Source: Candidatus Kouleothrix ribensis
GTDB lineage: Bacteria; Chloroflexota; Chloroflexia; Chloroflexales; Roseiflexaceae
Length of the DNA: 64,000 nt
Direction: 5' to 3'
Assembly (NCBI GenBank): GCA_016722075.1
Contig: JADKGW010000001.1
Coordinates: 434,001 to 498,000, forward strand
The position numbers were made by a program, and so were the translations under genes. Below, one piece after another: positions 27,391 to 36,680 of the stretch. A model generated the notes under the pieces. That model ran no database searches and was not told the DNA's origin. It saw only the letters and a program-made list of their open reading frames with translations. Every line of letters starts with the position of its first letter. Position 1 is the first letter of the stretch.

Positions 27391-28767
27391 ATGCGCGCGA
27401 TTATCGCTGGGGCCGGCCCGGCCGGCTTCGCAACGGCAACATGGCTCAACGAACGCGGATTTGAGGTTGTGCTGCTCGAGAAGCGTAGCGTGCCGGGCGG
27501 CAAAGTGTCGGCCTGGCGCGACGCCGATGGCGATTGGGTCGAGAGCGGCCTGCACGTGTTTTTCGGGGCCTACCATAACCTGCTGAACTTTTTGGGCGAG
27601 TGTGATCTGCACGACTGCTTCGACTGGAAGCCGGCCGAGATGGTGTTTATTTCGCCCGAGCACCGGCTGGCCCCGATTCGCTTCATCCCTGGCCTGCCCG
27701 CGCCGCTGAATGGCCTGGCCGGCGTGGCGGTCAGCCCGCTGATGACCATGGGCGACAAGCTGCGCATGGGGCTGGGGCTGCTCCGGCCGATCTTCGGCTC
27801 GCAGGCGTATATCGACCAGCAAGACGACCAGACCTACGCGGCCTGGCATTTGCGCCACGGTATGGGCATGCGCACGCTCGACGATGTGATGCACACCATG
27901 GCGCTGGCGCTTAACTTCCAGCGCGCCGACCAGGTGTCCGCCAAGCTGGTGCTGACGGCGCTGCTGCACTTCGCGCAAGAGACCAACGCGCCCAAGATGG
28001 GCCTGGTGAAGGGCTCGCCGCACGAGCGGCTGTGGGCGCCGCTGATCGAGCGGCTCACGGCGCGCGGCGTGCGCGTCGAGCTTGGCCGCGCGGTTGAGCG
28101 GATCGGCTACGACCCGCTCGACAACCGTGTGACCGGTTTCGCGCTCGACGACGGCAGTACGATCGAGGGTGACGTGTATGTTTCGGCCATGCCGGTACAC
28201 AACCTGCGCAAACGGCTCGACCCGGCCATGCGCGCGATGCCGCTATTCGACAATCTGCGCCACCTGAAGGGCCAGCCGGTGGTGACTGCGGTGCTGTACT
28301 TCGACCGCATGGTCACACAGGTCGATAACCTGATGTTCAGCGCCGGCACCCGGCTGAGCGTCTACGCCGACCTGCCGCGCGTCTCGCCCGACTACCACAC
28401 CGGCCGCGGCTCGATCATCGAGCTGGTGGTGGCGCCGGCCGGCGACCTGATCGGCCAGCCCGACGACGTGGTGCTGGCGGCGGTGCTGAGCGACTTCTAC
28501 CGGCTGCATCCGGCCGCGCGAGAGGCGCAGCTGCTTAAACAGCACATCGTACGCATCCCGAACTCGGTGTACCAGGCCCGGCCAGGTGTCGACCAGTACC
28601 GGCCCGACCAGGCCACGCCGGTGCCGAACTTCTTCCTGGCCGGCGACTATACCCGCCAGGAGTTTATGGCCTCGATCGAGGGGGCCATTCGCAGTGCGAA
28701 GCGCGCCGTCGAGCGAATCGATCAAACCGTGGCCAGCCAGCAGCTGGTGGCCAGCAGCCTGCGCTAG
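27391..28767 (+). CDS. crtP: CrtP/PDS-like carotene desaturase (FAD-dependent)
   Basis: This 458-residue flavoprotein has an N-terminal Rossmann motif GAGPAGFATATWL and a PGGKVSAW dinucleotide-binding follow-up. The run DGDWVESGLHVFFGAY, the PAPLNG block, LTALLHFAQE and the C-terminal FFLAGDYTRQEFMASIEGA match plant/cyanobacterial phytoene desaturase (CrtP, PDS) rather than bacterial CrtI. The expected reaction is dehydrogenation of 15-cis-phytoene to zeta-carotene. GAGGAAG precedes the ATG. A CrtQ-like gene sits 3.3 kb downstream on the same strand, separated only by the pseudokinase-WD40 gene. No phytoene synthase or isomerase is in the window. Function is inferred from similarity alone. 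Confidence 0.75.
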   Translation: MRAIIAGAGPAGFATATWLNERGFEVVLLEKRSVPGGKVSAWRDADGDWVESGLHVFFGAYHNLLNFLGECDLHDCFDWKPAEMVFISPEHRLAPIRFIPGLPAPLNGLAGVAVSPLMTMGDKLRMGLGLLRPIFGSQAYIDQQDDQTYAAWHLRHGMGMRTLDDVMHTMALALNFQRADQVSAKLVLTALLHFAQETNAPKMGLVKGSPHERLWAPLIERLTARGVRVELGRAVERIGYDPLDNRVTGFALDDGSTIEGDVYVSAMPVHNLRKRLDPAMRAMPLFDNLRHLKGQPVVTAVLYFDRMVTQVDNLMFSAGTRLSVYADLPRVSPDYHTGRGSIIELVVAPAGDLIGQPDDVVLAAVLSDFYRLHPAAREAQLLKQHIVRIPNSVYQARPGVDQYRPDQATPVPNFFLAGDYTRQEFMASIEGAIRSAKRAVERIDQTVASQQLVASSLR

Positions 28768-28955
28768 TGGGTCAGTTGGTGGAAATTCGTCATGGGTTGG
28801 CCGGCGGTCGGCAGCCCCGATGCCGGCCGCAACCGGCAATGCAGGCACAGCGCCGCTAAAAGCCGCGCCTGCTTCAAACGCGCGCCGCCAGGCCGTACGA
28901 ATATGGCGCAGCCTGTGGCCGTGAGCGGCCGCTGATGCGATAGAGAGTTGGTGTC

Positions 28956-31900
28956 ATGCTACCTCCCGAGCCCACCATCCGCAACCGCTATCGGGTGATC
29001 TACGCAGTTGATGATCGCCCCGGCGCCACGGTGTACCGCGTGCGCGACGAGCAGACCAACCGCCTGATGCTGATGGCGAGCTTGCCCTACACGGCCGGCG
29101 ATCTCGAGGATCTGCAGCTGCTGGTGCGCCAGGCGGCGGCAGTGCGGCACGAGGTGATCCTGGCAGTGCTGGATCATTTCGCCGAGGGCGATCGGTACTA
29201 TATTGTCTGCGAGGATGTCAGCGGCCAGGATCTAGAGCGCACACTGCGCGCGCGTGGCGAGCCGTTCGCCGAAGATGCGACGATCGGGCAGGCGCGCAAG
29301 CTGCTCGATGCGATCGATCACCTGCACAATCAGAAGCCGGCGCTGTTTTTGGGCGACCCGCTGCCGGCCGATGTGCTGGTGTGCGACGACGGAACCTGGC
29401 GGCTTGCACCATTTACGATCGTGCGCCCGATCAGCCACACGCCATCGCCGTACCGCGCGCCCGAGCTCGACCAGCCCGAGGCCGAGCCAACCTCGGCCAG
29501 CGACCTGTTTGCGCTGACCGCGCTGCTATACCACGCGCTGACCGGCTGGGCGCCGCCGACTAGCGCGCAGCGCCAGGCCGGCGCGCCGCTGAATGGCCCG
29601 CGCACGCTGAACCCGCAGCTCGCGCCGCTGGCCGAGCAAGTGCTGCTGCGCGGCTTGCAGATGCGGCCCGAGAATCGCTACCAGGTGCCGCGCGAGATGC
29701 GCCTGTCGCTCGACATGGTTCAGATGATGGGCGGTCGCTCGCTCGGCATTGGCCCCGACACAGTGCCGGCGCCGGCTGCGCCACCACCGCCGGCTGCGCC
29801 GGCCTACGCCGCGCCGGCTGCGCCGCCACCGGCGCTCAGCACCACCGTGCCGCTACCGGCGCAGCCCTACGCCACCGGCCTGGGCGCGCCACCCGAGCCG
29901 AAGCGGAGCTTGCGCACCGGCTGCCTGATCGCCGTTGCGCTGGCGCTGGCGCTGGCAACGATCGCGATCTGTGTAGCGCTGGCCTGGTTCATCCCTGGCA
30001 GCCCGCTGCCCCGGCTGCTCGGCGCCGGCGCGGCAGTGCAGCCCGGTAGTGCCACCGACGCGCCTGCCAGCACCGACGCGCCTGCCAGCACCGACGCGCC
30101 GGCAGCGCCACCCGCAGCCGGCGCGAGCGTTCCGACGCTCGTGCCGATCGACCTGGGGCCGGGCGCGATCACGCTGAGCAGCGCCAGTTTGATTACCCAG
30201 ACGCGCGAGATAACCGGCGTCGAGGTTGGCCCGGTGACCTACGCGCCCGACGGCACCACCCTGGCGGTGGGCGTGAACAACAGCATCCAGCTGCGCAATG
30301 CCGCCACGCTCGCAGAGTTCGATCCGCCACGCCGGATCACCGGCCACACCGGCAAGGTGTTCACGCTGGCCTACGCACCCGACGGTAAAATACTGGCGTC
30401 GGGCGCGATCAACGAGAATAGCGTCTATCTGTGGAGCACGGCCGATGGGCGCGAGCTGCGCCGGCTGAGCGATCACCGCAGCTGGATTCGCGTGGTGACC
30501 TTCTCGCCCGACGGTAAGACCCTGGCGTCGGGCAGCTTCGACAATACCGTCAAGCTGTGGGATGTCGCCAGCGGCAACCTGCTGCACACGCTCAGCGGCC
30601 ACACCGATTTCATCAGTACCGCCGCGTTCTCGCCCGACGGCACCACCCTTGCCACGAGCTCGGCCGATGGGCGGGTGCTCATGTGGGATGTCGCCAGCGG
30701 CACGCAGCGCAGCGGCTTCACATTCGCGCCGGCCCCAAACCTCAACACCGGCGTGCCGCTGTGGGCCACCGGGCTGGCCTTCTCGCCCGACGGCACGCTG
30801 CTGGCGGTTGGCTCGGAAGATGGCTCGATCGTGCTGATCGACCCGGCCAGCGGCGCGAACCTGCGCACGTTGCAGGGGCATAGCGGCATTGTGGTTAGCC
30901 GTGGGCTGGCTTTCTCGCCCGATGGCGCGCTGCTGGCGAGCGCCGGCTTCGATGGGAGCGTGCGGCTATGGAATGCGGCTACCGGCGCGCAGATCGCCGA
31001 TCTCAGCCGGCATGGCCTGCGTGTGCTGTCGCTGGCCTTCAGCCCCGATGGCCAGCAGCTGGCATCGACCAGCGACCAGGGTGGGCAGCTGATCACCTGG
31101 GATGTGGCCGGCGCCGCGCCCAAGCGCAGCCTGCACGTTGGCCAGGGCCTGATTACCTCGCTGGTGTTTTCGCCCGATAGCAGCGTGCTTGGCGCGGTGG
31201 GCTACAACGGTGTGATCCGGCTGCATCTACTCGAACAGGATCGTTTTCGCGTGCTGGTAGGCTCGGCCGCAGCGACAAACGCGCTGGCGCTGCTGCCAGG
31301 CCAGCGGATCGTATCGATCGCCGCATCAGGCGCGGTGGTGCTGTTCGAGCCGAACCAAGACGAAGGCACGCCGCTCGCGGGCTTCGAGGGCCAGGCGCTG
31401 AATGTGGCCGCCTCGGCCGATGGCAAGCTGATCGTCGCAGGCGGCACCGGCGGCACGATCATGCGCTGGGATGGCGATACTGGCGCGGCCCAGGCCGCGC
31501 TGGTCAGCTCGAAGCTCAACACAATCTACGGCCTGGCGATCAGCCACGACGGCACGCTGATCGCCGCAGCCGGCCCGCCGACCGACCAGCGCGTCGAGAT
31601 CTGGGATGCCGCGCACGGCACGCTGCTCCAGACGCTCAGCAGCGATGCGGCGGTGAGTGGCCTGGCCTTCCAGCCGCGCGGCGAGCTACTGGCGCTGGCC
31701 AGCGTCGATGGCAAGCTGTCGCTGTGGAATGCGCGCACGGGCACGCCGGCATACACGATCGCCGCGCCGCGCCAGCAGAGCCGCTTCACGGCGCTGGCCT
31801 TCTCGGCCGATGGTACATTGCTGCTGACCGGCTCGCCGACCGGCGATCTGTCGCTGTGGGATGCGCAGAGTGGGAAGGCCATGACCACGCTGACACTAGC

Positions 31901-32009
31901 CGAGCGGCTGGGCATCTACTCGGCCGGATTCTCGCCCGACGGGCGGCTGCTCGCGCTGGGGCTTGGCGATCAGAGCGTACGCCTGTTTGGGCTGGCGCCG
32001 GGCCGGTAG
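28956..32009 (+). CDS. membrane-anchored pseudokinase with 14 WD40-like blades
   Basis: This 1017-residue protein has an N-terminal kinase-like domain (about 10-255) that has lost catalysis. The VAIK lysine is replaced (LMLM near 37-40), HRDxKPxN reads LGDPLPAD (132-139) and DFG reads PFT (152-154). YRAPE (166-170) survives. A Pro/Ala linker precedes one membrane helix (about 322-347). After an (ASTDAP) repeat come about 14 WD-like repeats (for example FSPDGKTLASGSFDNTVKLWD), enough for two seven-bladed propellers. These should lie on the outside if the N-terminus is cytosolic. It is probably a scaffold or receptor. It lies between the two desaturase genes, 53 bp before the second. Confidence 0.85.
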   Translation: MLPPEPTIRNRYRVIYAVDDRPGATVYRVRDEQTNRLMLMASLPYTAGDLEDLQLLVRQAAAVRHEVILAVLDHFAEGDRYYIVCEDVSGQDLERTLRARGEPFAEDATIGQARKLLDAIDHLHNQKPALFLGDPLPADVLVCDDGTWRLAPFTIVRPISHTPSPYRAPELDQPEAEPTSASDLFALTALLYHALTGWAPPTSAQRQAGAPLNGPRTLNPQLAPLAEQVLLRGLQMRPENRYQVPREMRLSLDMVQMMGGRSLGIGPDTVPAPAAPPPPAAPAYAAPAAPPPALSTTVPLPAQPYATGLGAPPEPKRSLRTGCLIAVALALALATIAICVALAWFIPGSPLPRLLGAGAAVQPGSATDAPASTDAPASTDAPAAPPAAGASVPTLVPIDLGPGAITLSSASLITQTREITGVEVGPVTYAPDGTTLAVGVNNSIQLRNAATLAEFDPPRRITGHTGKVFTLAYAPDGKILASGAINENSVYLWSTADGRELRRLSDHRSWIRVVTFSPDGKTLASGSFDNTVKLWDVASGNLLHTLSGHTDFISTAAFSPDGTTLATSSADGRVLMWDVASGTQRSGFTFAPAPNLNTGVPLWATGLAFSPDGTLLAVGSEDGSIVLIDPASGANLRTLQGHSGIVVSRGLAFSPDGALLASAGFDGSVRLWNAATGAQIADLSRHGLRVLSLAFSPDGQQLASTSDQGGQLITWDVAGAAPKRSLHVGQGLITSLVFSPDSSVLGAVGYNGVIRLHLLEQDRFRVLVGSAAATNALALLPGQRIVSIAASGAVVLFEPNQDEGTPLAGFEGQALNVAASADGKLIVAGGTGGTIMRWDGDTGAAQAALVSSKLNTIYGLAISHDGTLIAAAGPPTDQRVEIWDAAHGTLLQTLSSDAAVSGLAFQPRGELLALASVDGKLSLWNARTGTPAYTIAAPRQQSRFTALAFSADGTLLLTGSPTGDLSLWDAQSGKAMTTLTLAERLGIYSAGFSPDGRLLALGLGDQSVRLFGLAPGR

Positions 32010-32061
32010 AGTCGCTGCGCGGGTTCGCACGTGCATGCAACCCGGCCTGTACGAGAACACT

Positions 32062-33432
32062 ATGCCAAAAACTATCATTGTGGGCGGTGGGCTGGCCGGT
32101 CTGGCCACGGCCGTCAAGTTGCTCGACAAGGGCATCGAGGTCGAGCTGATCGAGAAGCGCGACGTACTGGGCGGCAAGACTTCGTCGTGGGTCGATGGCG
32201 ATGGCGACCATATCGAGAGCGGGCTGCACTGCTATTTCCGCTGCTACAAAGAGCTGCTGCCATTCTTCCGGCAGGTCGGCGTGTATGATCACATTCGCTG
32301 GAAGGAGCATACGTTTCTGTTCGCGCGGCCAGGTGGCCAGCATGCGCGCCTGCACTTCCCGAAGGTGCCTGCGCCGCTGAATGGCATGATCGCGTTCACC
32401 AACAACGATCTGCTCAGCACGCGTGAGAAGCTCAGCAACCTGCTGGGGCTGGCTACCACCTGGATCGGTACGCTCGACTATATCAAGACGCTCGATCACA
32501 TGAGCTTTCGCGAGTGGCGCATCCGGCACCGCATCGACGAAGGTGTCGAGCGGAAGCTCTGGAATGCGATCTGCCTGTCGCTCGGCTTCATTGGCGCCGA
32601 AGACATGAGCGCGCGGCCGATGGCGACGATCTTCCACTACTTTGCCAGCGTGGCCGACGCCTCGCAGTTTGGCACGCTCGACGGCGCGCCCAACGAGCGG
32701 ATCTTCAAGCCGATCGCCGCGTGGTTGCTGGCGCGCGGCGCCACGCTGCGCACCGGCACCAAAGCCACCGGCATCGAGCTTGAGCACGGCGGCGTGGCTG
32801 GTGTGCGCCTGGCCGACGGCACGCTGGTGCGTGGCGACGCCTACGTGCTGGCGGCGCCGGTGCATAGCACGCGCCAGCTACTGCCCGGCAACCTGCGCGC
32901 CGTCGCGTACTTCAACAACCTGTGGAAGATCCGCGCGGTGCCGACGATCAATGTCCAGCTGTGGTTCGACCGCTACGTCACCACCGTCGACAACTTCTGG
33001 TTCACATCCGACGCCTGCTTCTCGGTATTTGGCGACCTGGCGCTCACCAGCCCGCTTGAGTACGACCGCCACGGCGGCTCGATGGTCGAGATGTGCGTCG
33101 CGCCGGCGGCGCCCTACTGGCAGCAGAGCGATGCCGCGATCATCGAGCTATGCCGCAGCGATCTGGCCCGGCTGTGGCCCGAGGTCAACAGCGCCAGGCT
33201 GATCAAAGGCACGGCCGCGCGCATCCCGAACTCGCTGTATCGCGAGGAGCCGGGCGCCGACCGCTACCGGCCGATCCAGCGCTCGCCGGTGGCCAACCTG
33301 TTTCTGGCCGGCGACTGGACCGCGCAGGATTATATGGCCTCGATGGAGGGTGCGGTGCAGAGTGCGCGCCACGCCGCAGGCTATGTGGCCGAGTACCTGG
33401 GCGCACGGGCAGAATACGATCACGAGCGTTAA
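32062..33432 (+). CDS. crtQ: CrtQ/ZDS-like carotene desaturase (FAD-dependent)
   Basis: This 456-residue flavoprotein is paralogous to the one at 27391. The N-terminus has VGGGLAGLATAVKLL and a second FAD block, VLGGKTSSW. GDHIESGLHCYFRCY, SLGFIGAEDMSARPMATIF and LFLAGDWTAQDYMASMEGA follow the plant/cyanobacterial zeta-carotene desaturase pattern. The DMSARPM...TIF stretch corresponds to the NISARCMLTIF segment characteristic of ZDS. It may take zeta-carotene to prolycopene. The ATG at 32062 gives the canonical start; an upstream ATG/GTG extension lacks conservation. It follows the pseudokinase-WD40 gene by 52 bp. Substrate assignment is by similarity only. Confidence 0.72.
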   Translation: MPKTIIVGGGLAGLATAVKLLDKGIEVELIEKRDVLGGKTSSWVDGDGDHIESGLHCYFRCYKELLPFFRQVGVYDHIRWKEHTFLFARPGGQHARLHFPKVPAPLNGMIAFTNNDLLSTREKLSNLLGLATTWIGTLDYIKTLDHMSFREWRIRHRIDEGVERKLWNAICLSLGFIGAEDMSARPMATIFHYFASVADASQFGTLDGAPNERIFKPIAAWLLARGATLRTGTKATGIELEHGGVAGVRLADGTLVRGDAYVLAAPVHSTRQLLPGNLRAVAYFNNLWKIRAVPTINVQLWFDRYVTTVDNFWFTSDACFSVFGDLALTSPLEYDRHGGSMVEMCVAPAAPYWQQSDAAIIELCRSDLARLWPEVNSARLIKGTAARIPNSLYREEPGADRYRPIQRSPVANLFLAGDWTAQDYMASMEGAVQSARHAAGYVAEYLGARAEYDHER

Positions 33433-33463
33433 TCTGCCCCAGGCGCGGCGGCGGCGCCGCAGG

Positions 33464-34063
33464 TTAGCGGCGCGCGGCGCGGGCCAGCAGGTAGATCGCC
33501 GCAGCCAGGCCGAGCGTGCCGGCCAGTAGCGGCAGCGGCGAGCTGGTTGTAGCCGGCGGTGGTGGCGCGATGCGCGCCAGCTCGGCGGGCGAACGCGCGC
33601 GCCGGCGCGCCAGCTCAAGCTTCAAACTCTCTTCGCCGCGGGCCATGGCCCAGTGGTGGTTGGCCGCAAAAATCGGCTTGAAGATGAACGAAAGCCGGCG
33701 CAGCAGCGGCTTGTCGGCGCTGATCTTCCAGTCGTACGTGATTGCGGCCCACGCGCCATCCTGCACGAAGCGCCAGATCCCGCGCCCAACGAAATCGCCC
33801 CAGGCCGTGATTGTAAAGCCGTCGGCGGCGATCTCGCTGACGCGGAACTGCCAGCGCAGCGTGTAGGGCAGCCAGCCCTTGGTGTACAGGCTGATCACCT
33901 TGCCCAGCCCACGCTCGTCGCCCGGCTCGAGCTCCTGCACATCGAGGTATACCGATGGCCACCAGCGCGTCAGCGCCGGTGCATCAGCGAGGATCTGCGC
34001 GACCTCCTCGACGCTGGCGTGCAGGCGCCAGTGTGTGATGAAGTGGTATTCGTTTGATGCCAT
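33464..34063 (-). CDS. SRPBCC (START-like) protein with C-terminal membrane anchor
   Basis: This 199-residue protein has residues ~5-150 forming a polyketide-cyclase/dehydrase-type lipid-binding domain: FITHWRLHASVEEVAQILADA start, RWWPSVY, then beta strands KVISLYTKG, LRWQFRV, GRGIWRFV and a final long helix FAANHHWAMARGEESL. The tail has a single hydrophobic helix (about 175-195) and ends RAARR. It probably binds a hydrophobic ligand at the inner membrane. It converges on the crtQ-like gene with a 31-bp gap, which is suggestive but not proof of a carotenoid link. The ATG at 34063 is chosen for homology; longer frames up to 34576 are unsupported. Confidence 0.72.
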   Translation of the reverse strand: MASNEYHFITHWRLHASVEEVAQILADAPALTRWWPSVYLDVQELEPGDERGLGKVISLYTKGWLPYTLRWQFRVSEIAADGFTITAWGDFVGRGIWRFVQDGAWAAITYDWKISADKPLLRRLSFIFKPIFAANHHWAMARGEESLKLELARRRARSPAELARIAPPPPATTSSPLPLLAGTLGLAAAIYLLARAARR

Positions 34064-34239
34064 AGCTACATCCCGCTCAACGCTACTCGGTAGATCATTC
34101 GTAGGCATGGGCCGGTTTGGATGGCTTATGTGTAAACCTATTGTCGTGCTTCGCGCGAAACACTGTACACGGAACATGGTGAGGTACCGCGTAACGCCGT
34201 GCTCATTGCATGAGCGGGCGGGATGCCCGAATTTGCCCG

Positions 34240-35415
34240 CTAGTACGTCACGCGCACAGCCGTGCCCATAGGCGCCCAGCCATACAGCCAGGCTGCGGCC
34301 TTGAGCGGTAGGTTGACGCAGCCGTGCGAGAGCCGCGCGCCGGTGCCGAAGCGGTTGTGCCAGTAGGTGCCGTGCAGCGCTACGCCGCCGTTGAAATACA
34401 TCACATTCGGCACGTCGGGCACGATCCAGTACTCGCCATTGGTCACGCCGTCCATAGTCTGTAGCTTGAGCTTGGAGTAGATCGCGTAGGTGCCGGTCGG
34501 CGTCTCCATGCCGTCGCGCCCGGTCGACACCGGTGCGTCGAACACCTGGTCGTCGCCTTCGTATGCGTACAGCCACTGCGCACTGAGGTTGACGACGATC
34601 GACTTCGCGCCACCAGGGCTGCGCGCGGCGACTGGCGCGCGCGGTTTCGGCTGGGCCGGTACTGGCGCCGGCACTGGCGCCGGCTGGGCCGGTGCGGGCG
34701 CGGCGCGCGGGGCTGCACCGAGCGGCGCGACATCGGGGGCGGCCGGGGCGGCCGGGCCAACCGACTCGTAGCCGGGGTTGCCCTGCGGTGTGGTATCGAT
34801 GGCTTGCAGCTCGGCCAGCGCCCGGCCCAGGTCGCTCACCTGGATCTCATCGGGCGTGCCGGCCTGGCTGGCATCGCGCTCGAGCCGGGCGCGCTCGAAA
34901 TACTGCACCTGCCGCCGCCCGGCCGCAGTCAGCTCCCATTCCGGTTCGCTGATCGGTGCGCCGAAGAACTCGAGTCCGCCGGCCGCACTCCAGAAGCTGA
35001 GAAATGGCTCGCGCAACGTATGCCCGCCGGCATCGAACACGCGCTCGCCAGGCGCGGGCCGGCGTGGTGGGGCCGGCGCAAAACGCTTCCAGAGCGCCTC
35101 GGCATACTCGGCGCCGACCCGGCCGGTACTCACGCGCGTGCTGCCGTCGGGGCCGGCCTGCTGCTCGAGCCGGCCGCGCTCGAAATACTGGGCCACACCG
35201 CCGCTGAGTGTCAGCGGCTCGGCTACGGGCGCGCCTAGCAGCCGCGCGCCGTCGTGCTCGTGCCAGAAGCTGAGAAAGCCATACTCGTCGGTGAGGCTGT
35301 GCCCGGTGGCTGGAAAGTACAGCGGGCTGCCTTCGGCATGTGCGGCCGGGGCAGCGCCGGCCGCAAGCACGATCGCGAGCAGAAAGGCGGCGACAACCTT
35401 GGTGCAGTGGAACAT
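34240..35415 (-). CDS. secreted L,D-transpeptidase (YkuD) with N-terminal repeated modules
   Basis: This 391-residue protein cross-links or modifies peptidoglycan. A signal peptide (about 1-28, cleavage after AHA) is followed by two copies of a ~65-residue module with the pattern LSFW...G...FGAPI/LLGAPV...YFERARLE. A Pro/Ala linker (about 215-265) leads to the YkuD domain (about 270-391), with catalytic HGTYWHNRFGTGARLSHGCVN containing the active Cys. It is expressed from a consensus promoter at 35466-35493 with an AGGTGAG ribosome binding site. The two N-terminal modules may bind cell-wall glycan; they are common in Chloroflexota-like secreted proteins as far as I recall. Confidence 0.9.
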   Translation of the reverse strand: MFHCTKVVAAFLLAIVLAAGAAPAAHAEGSPLYFPATGHSLTDEYGFLSFWHEHDGARLLGAPVAEPLTLSGGVAQYFERGRLEQQAGPDGSTRVSTGRVGAEYAEALWKRFAPAPPRRPAPGERVFDAGGHTLREPFLSFWSAAGGLEFFGAPISEPEWELTAAGRRQVQYFERARLERDASQAGTPDEIQVSDLGRALAELQAIDTTPQGNPGYESVGPAAPAAPDVAPLGAAPRAAPAPAQPAPVPAPVPAQPKPRAPVAARSPGGAKSIVVNLSAQWLYAYEGDDQVFDAPVSTGRDGMETPTGTYAIYSKLKLQTMDGVTNGEYWIVPDVPNVMYFNGGVALHGTYWHNRFGTGARLSHGCVNLPLKAAAWLYGWAPMGTAVRVTY

Positions 35416-35465
35416 TGGCTCACCTGACGTTCATGGCGTTCTAATCGGTTTCATTTGTACTGCCG

Positions 35466-35493
35466 ATTATAATCGTTATCCATGCTATGTCAA
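35466..35493 (-). promoter_or_regulatory. consensus promoter of the L,D-transpeptidase gene
   Basis: On the minus strand a perfect TTGACA (35493-35488) and a perfect TATAAT (35471-35466) are 16 bp apart. The start codon is 50 bp downstream. Confidence 0.8.
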
Positions 35494-35518
35494 GAGTTTG
35501 CTCGATCTCCGCCGGTCT

Positions 35519-35645
35519 AATATCACGTTCGCTTGATCACGTACGTTTTCTGTTGCAGTGCGCGGCTTCGCCACCCCCGCACCCCACCAAGTATACGTGT
35601 TCATCCGAATTTGGTCTAATACCAGCTCCGCTTGATTGCTATGCG
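35519..35645. mobile_element. MITE-like element, copy B, plus an abutting terminus
   Basis: The left end (TATCACGTTCGCTTGATCACG) and right end (CATCCGAATTTGGTCTAAT) match the ends of copy C. The central GCGGCTTCGCCACCCCCGC resembles the inner hairpin of the family but is decayed. A second left end, TACCAGCTCCGCTTGATTGC, starts immediately at the right border, within a repeated TCTAATA. This suggests tandem insertion. Confidence 0.6.
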
Positions 35646-35795
35646 TATACCTCGCGCATGGGCATGCGATCGTACGCTGCGGCCCGCCAAAGTTATCGAA
35701 TGATTACCGGCGATTACACGCCGTTACCACCGCGCGCGATCGGGTGCGCTATACTGGTCGCGAATATCCCCCTCGAACGTTGCTCAGGAGGTGCT

Positions 35796-36491
35796 ATGCG
35801 CGCGTTTCTTTCGCCTGCGGCGCCGGCATTGGCAATCCACGGGCGCGCGCTTTCGGCGCGGCTTGCGCTCGGGCTGGTCGGGGCCGTGTGGGCGCTTGGG
35901 CTGGTGGGCCACGTTACGCCGCTGACCGAGTGGCCGGCGCTGGTGCTGTACGTGCTCGGCTCGATCGGGCTGACGCTGTGGTATTGCCGGCGCTACCAGG
36001 CCTGGCGTGCGATCGGCCTGACCGGCGTGAACCTGCGTAGCGCGCTGTTGTGGGGCGGCCTGGTCGGCGCTGCGCTGATGCTGGTCGATCTGGCCAACAC
36101 GTTTGTGTACTATCGTGGCGGTGGCGCGCCGCTGGCTGAGATGGAGCGCATCCTCGTGGGCATGCGCCTCGCGGTGCTGTTCCCGCTGCTGGTGCTGGCC
36201 GAGGAGTGGCTGTGGCGCGGGATGCTCTTCGCCGGGCTGCTCGCGCGCGGCCTGAATCGCCACCTGGTGGTGCTGATCACAACGGCGCTCTACATGCTCA
36301 ACCACTATGCCGTGGCGCCGGTGGGGCTGCCCGAGCGCGGCCTGATGGCGCTGATGGCGCTGCCGATTGGCCTCGTCGGCGGCTACCTGGTGCTGCGCAC
36401 CCGTAATGTCTGGGCCGGCGTGGCGCTGCACGGGCTGACGATGGTCTCGATGCTGCTGGATGTGTTTGTGCTGCCGGCATTAGCGCGCTGA
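35796..36491 (+). CDS. CPBP-family intramembrane metalloprotease
   Basis: This 231-residue membrane protein has about seven hydrophobic helices. The CPBP/CAAX-protease catalytic motifs are present: EEWLWRG (E-E-x3-R, about 131-137), the LYMLNHY helix with an Asn-His pair (about 163-169) and HGLTM near the C-terminus. Such proteins process prenylated or peptide substrates or confer bacteriocin immunity. A strong CAGGAGG ribosome binding site fixes the ATG at 35796; the frame is open 103 codons further up through repeat DNA. An intrinsic terminator follows at 36513. Confidence 0.87.
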   Translation: MRAFLSPAAPALAIHGRALSARLALGLVGAVWALGLVGHVTPLTEWPALVLYVLGSIGLTLWYCRRYQAWRAIGLTGVNLRSALLWGGLVGAALMLVDLANTFVYYRGGGAPLAEMERILVGMRLAVLFPLLVLAEEWLWRGMLFAGLLARGLNRHLVVLITTALYMLNHYAVAPVGLPERGLMALMALPIGLVGGYLVLRTRNVWAGVALHGLTMVSMLLDVFVLPALAR

Positions 36492-36512
36492 CGGCACACA
36501 GGCTGGTAGCCG

Positions 36513-36548
36513 GCTCGGGTAGGCGTGGCGCCTGCCCGAGCTTTTTTT
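36513..36548 (+). terminator. intrinsic terminator of the CPBP gene
   Basis: A 12-bp GC-rich stem (36513-36524 with 36530-36541, one G-T pair) is followed by seven T residues. Confidence 0.88.
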
Positions 36549-36680
36549 GTGCGTGATAGCGCATCTGGGTGCGGGCGTAGGCGCGGTGGGGCGCGGGGCC
36601 GGCCCCCGAACGGGTAGGCCGGCAGGCGAACAAATTCGAAGCTAGTCGCTATGATACGTTTTTAGGGCGGGTTGCTCTTC

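Larger units (their letters stand above)
35416..35795. other. 380-bp divergent intergenic region with MITE-like element
   Basis: It contains the L,D-transpeptidase promoter (35466-35493), element copy B (35519-35620) and, directly after it, a fragment of a second element end (35618-35645). Nothing else is recognised; the promoter of the CPBP gene was not found. Confidence 0.55.

Noticed and set aside
34064..34576. long N-terminal extension of the SRPBCC protein
   Set aside because: It covers an intergenic region and the antisense of the L,D-transpeptidase C-terminus; the domain begins near the ATG at 34063.
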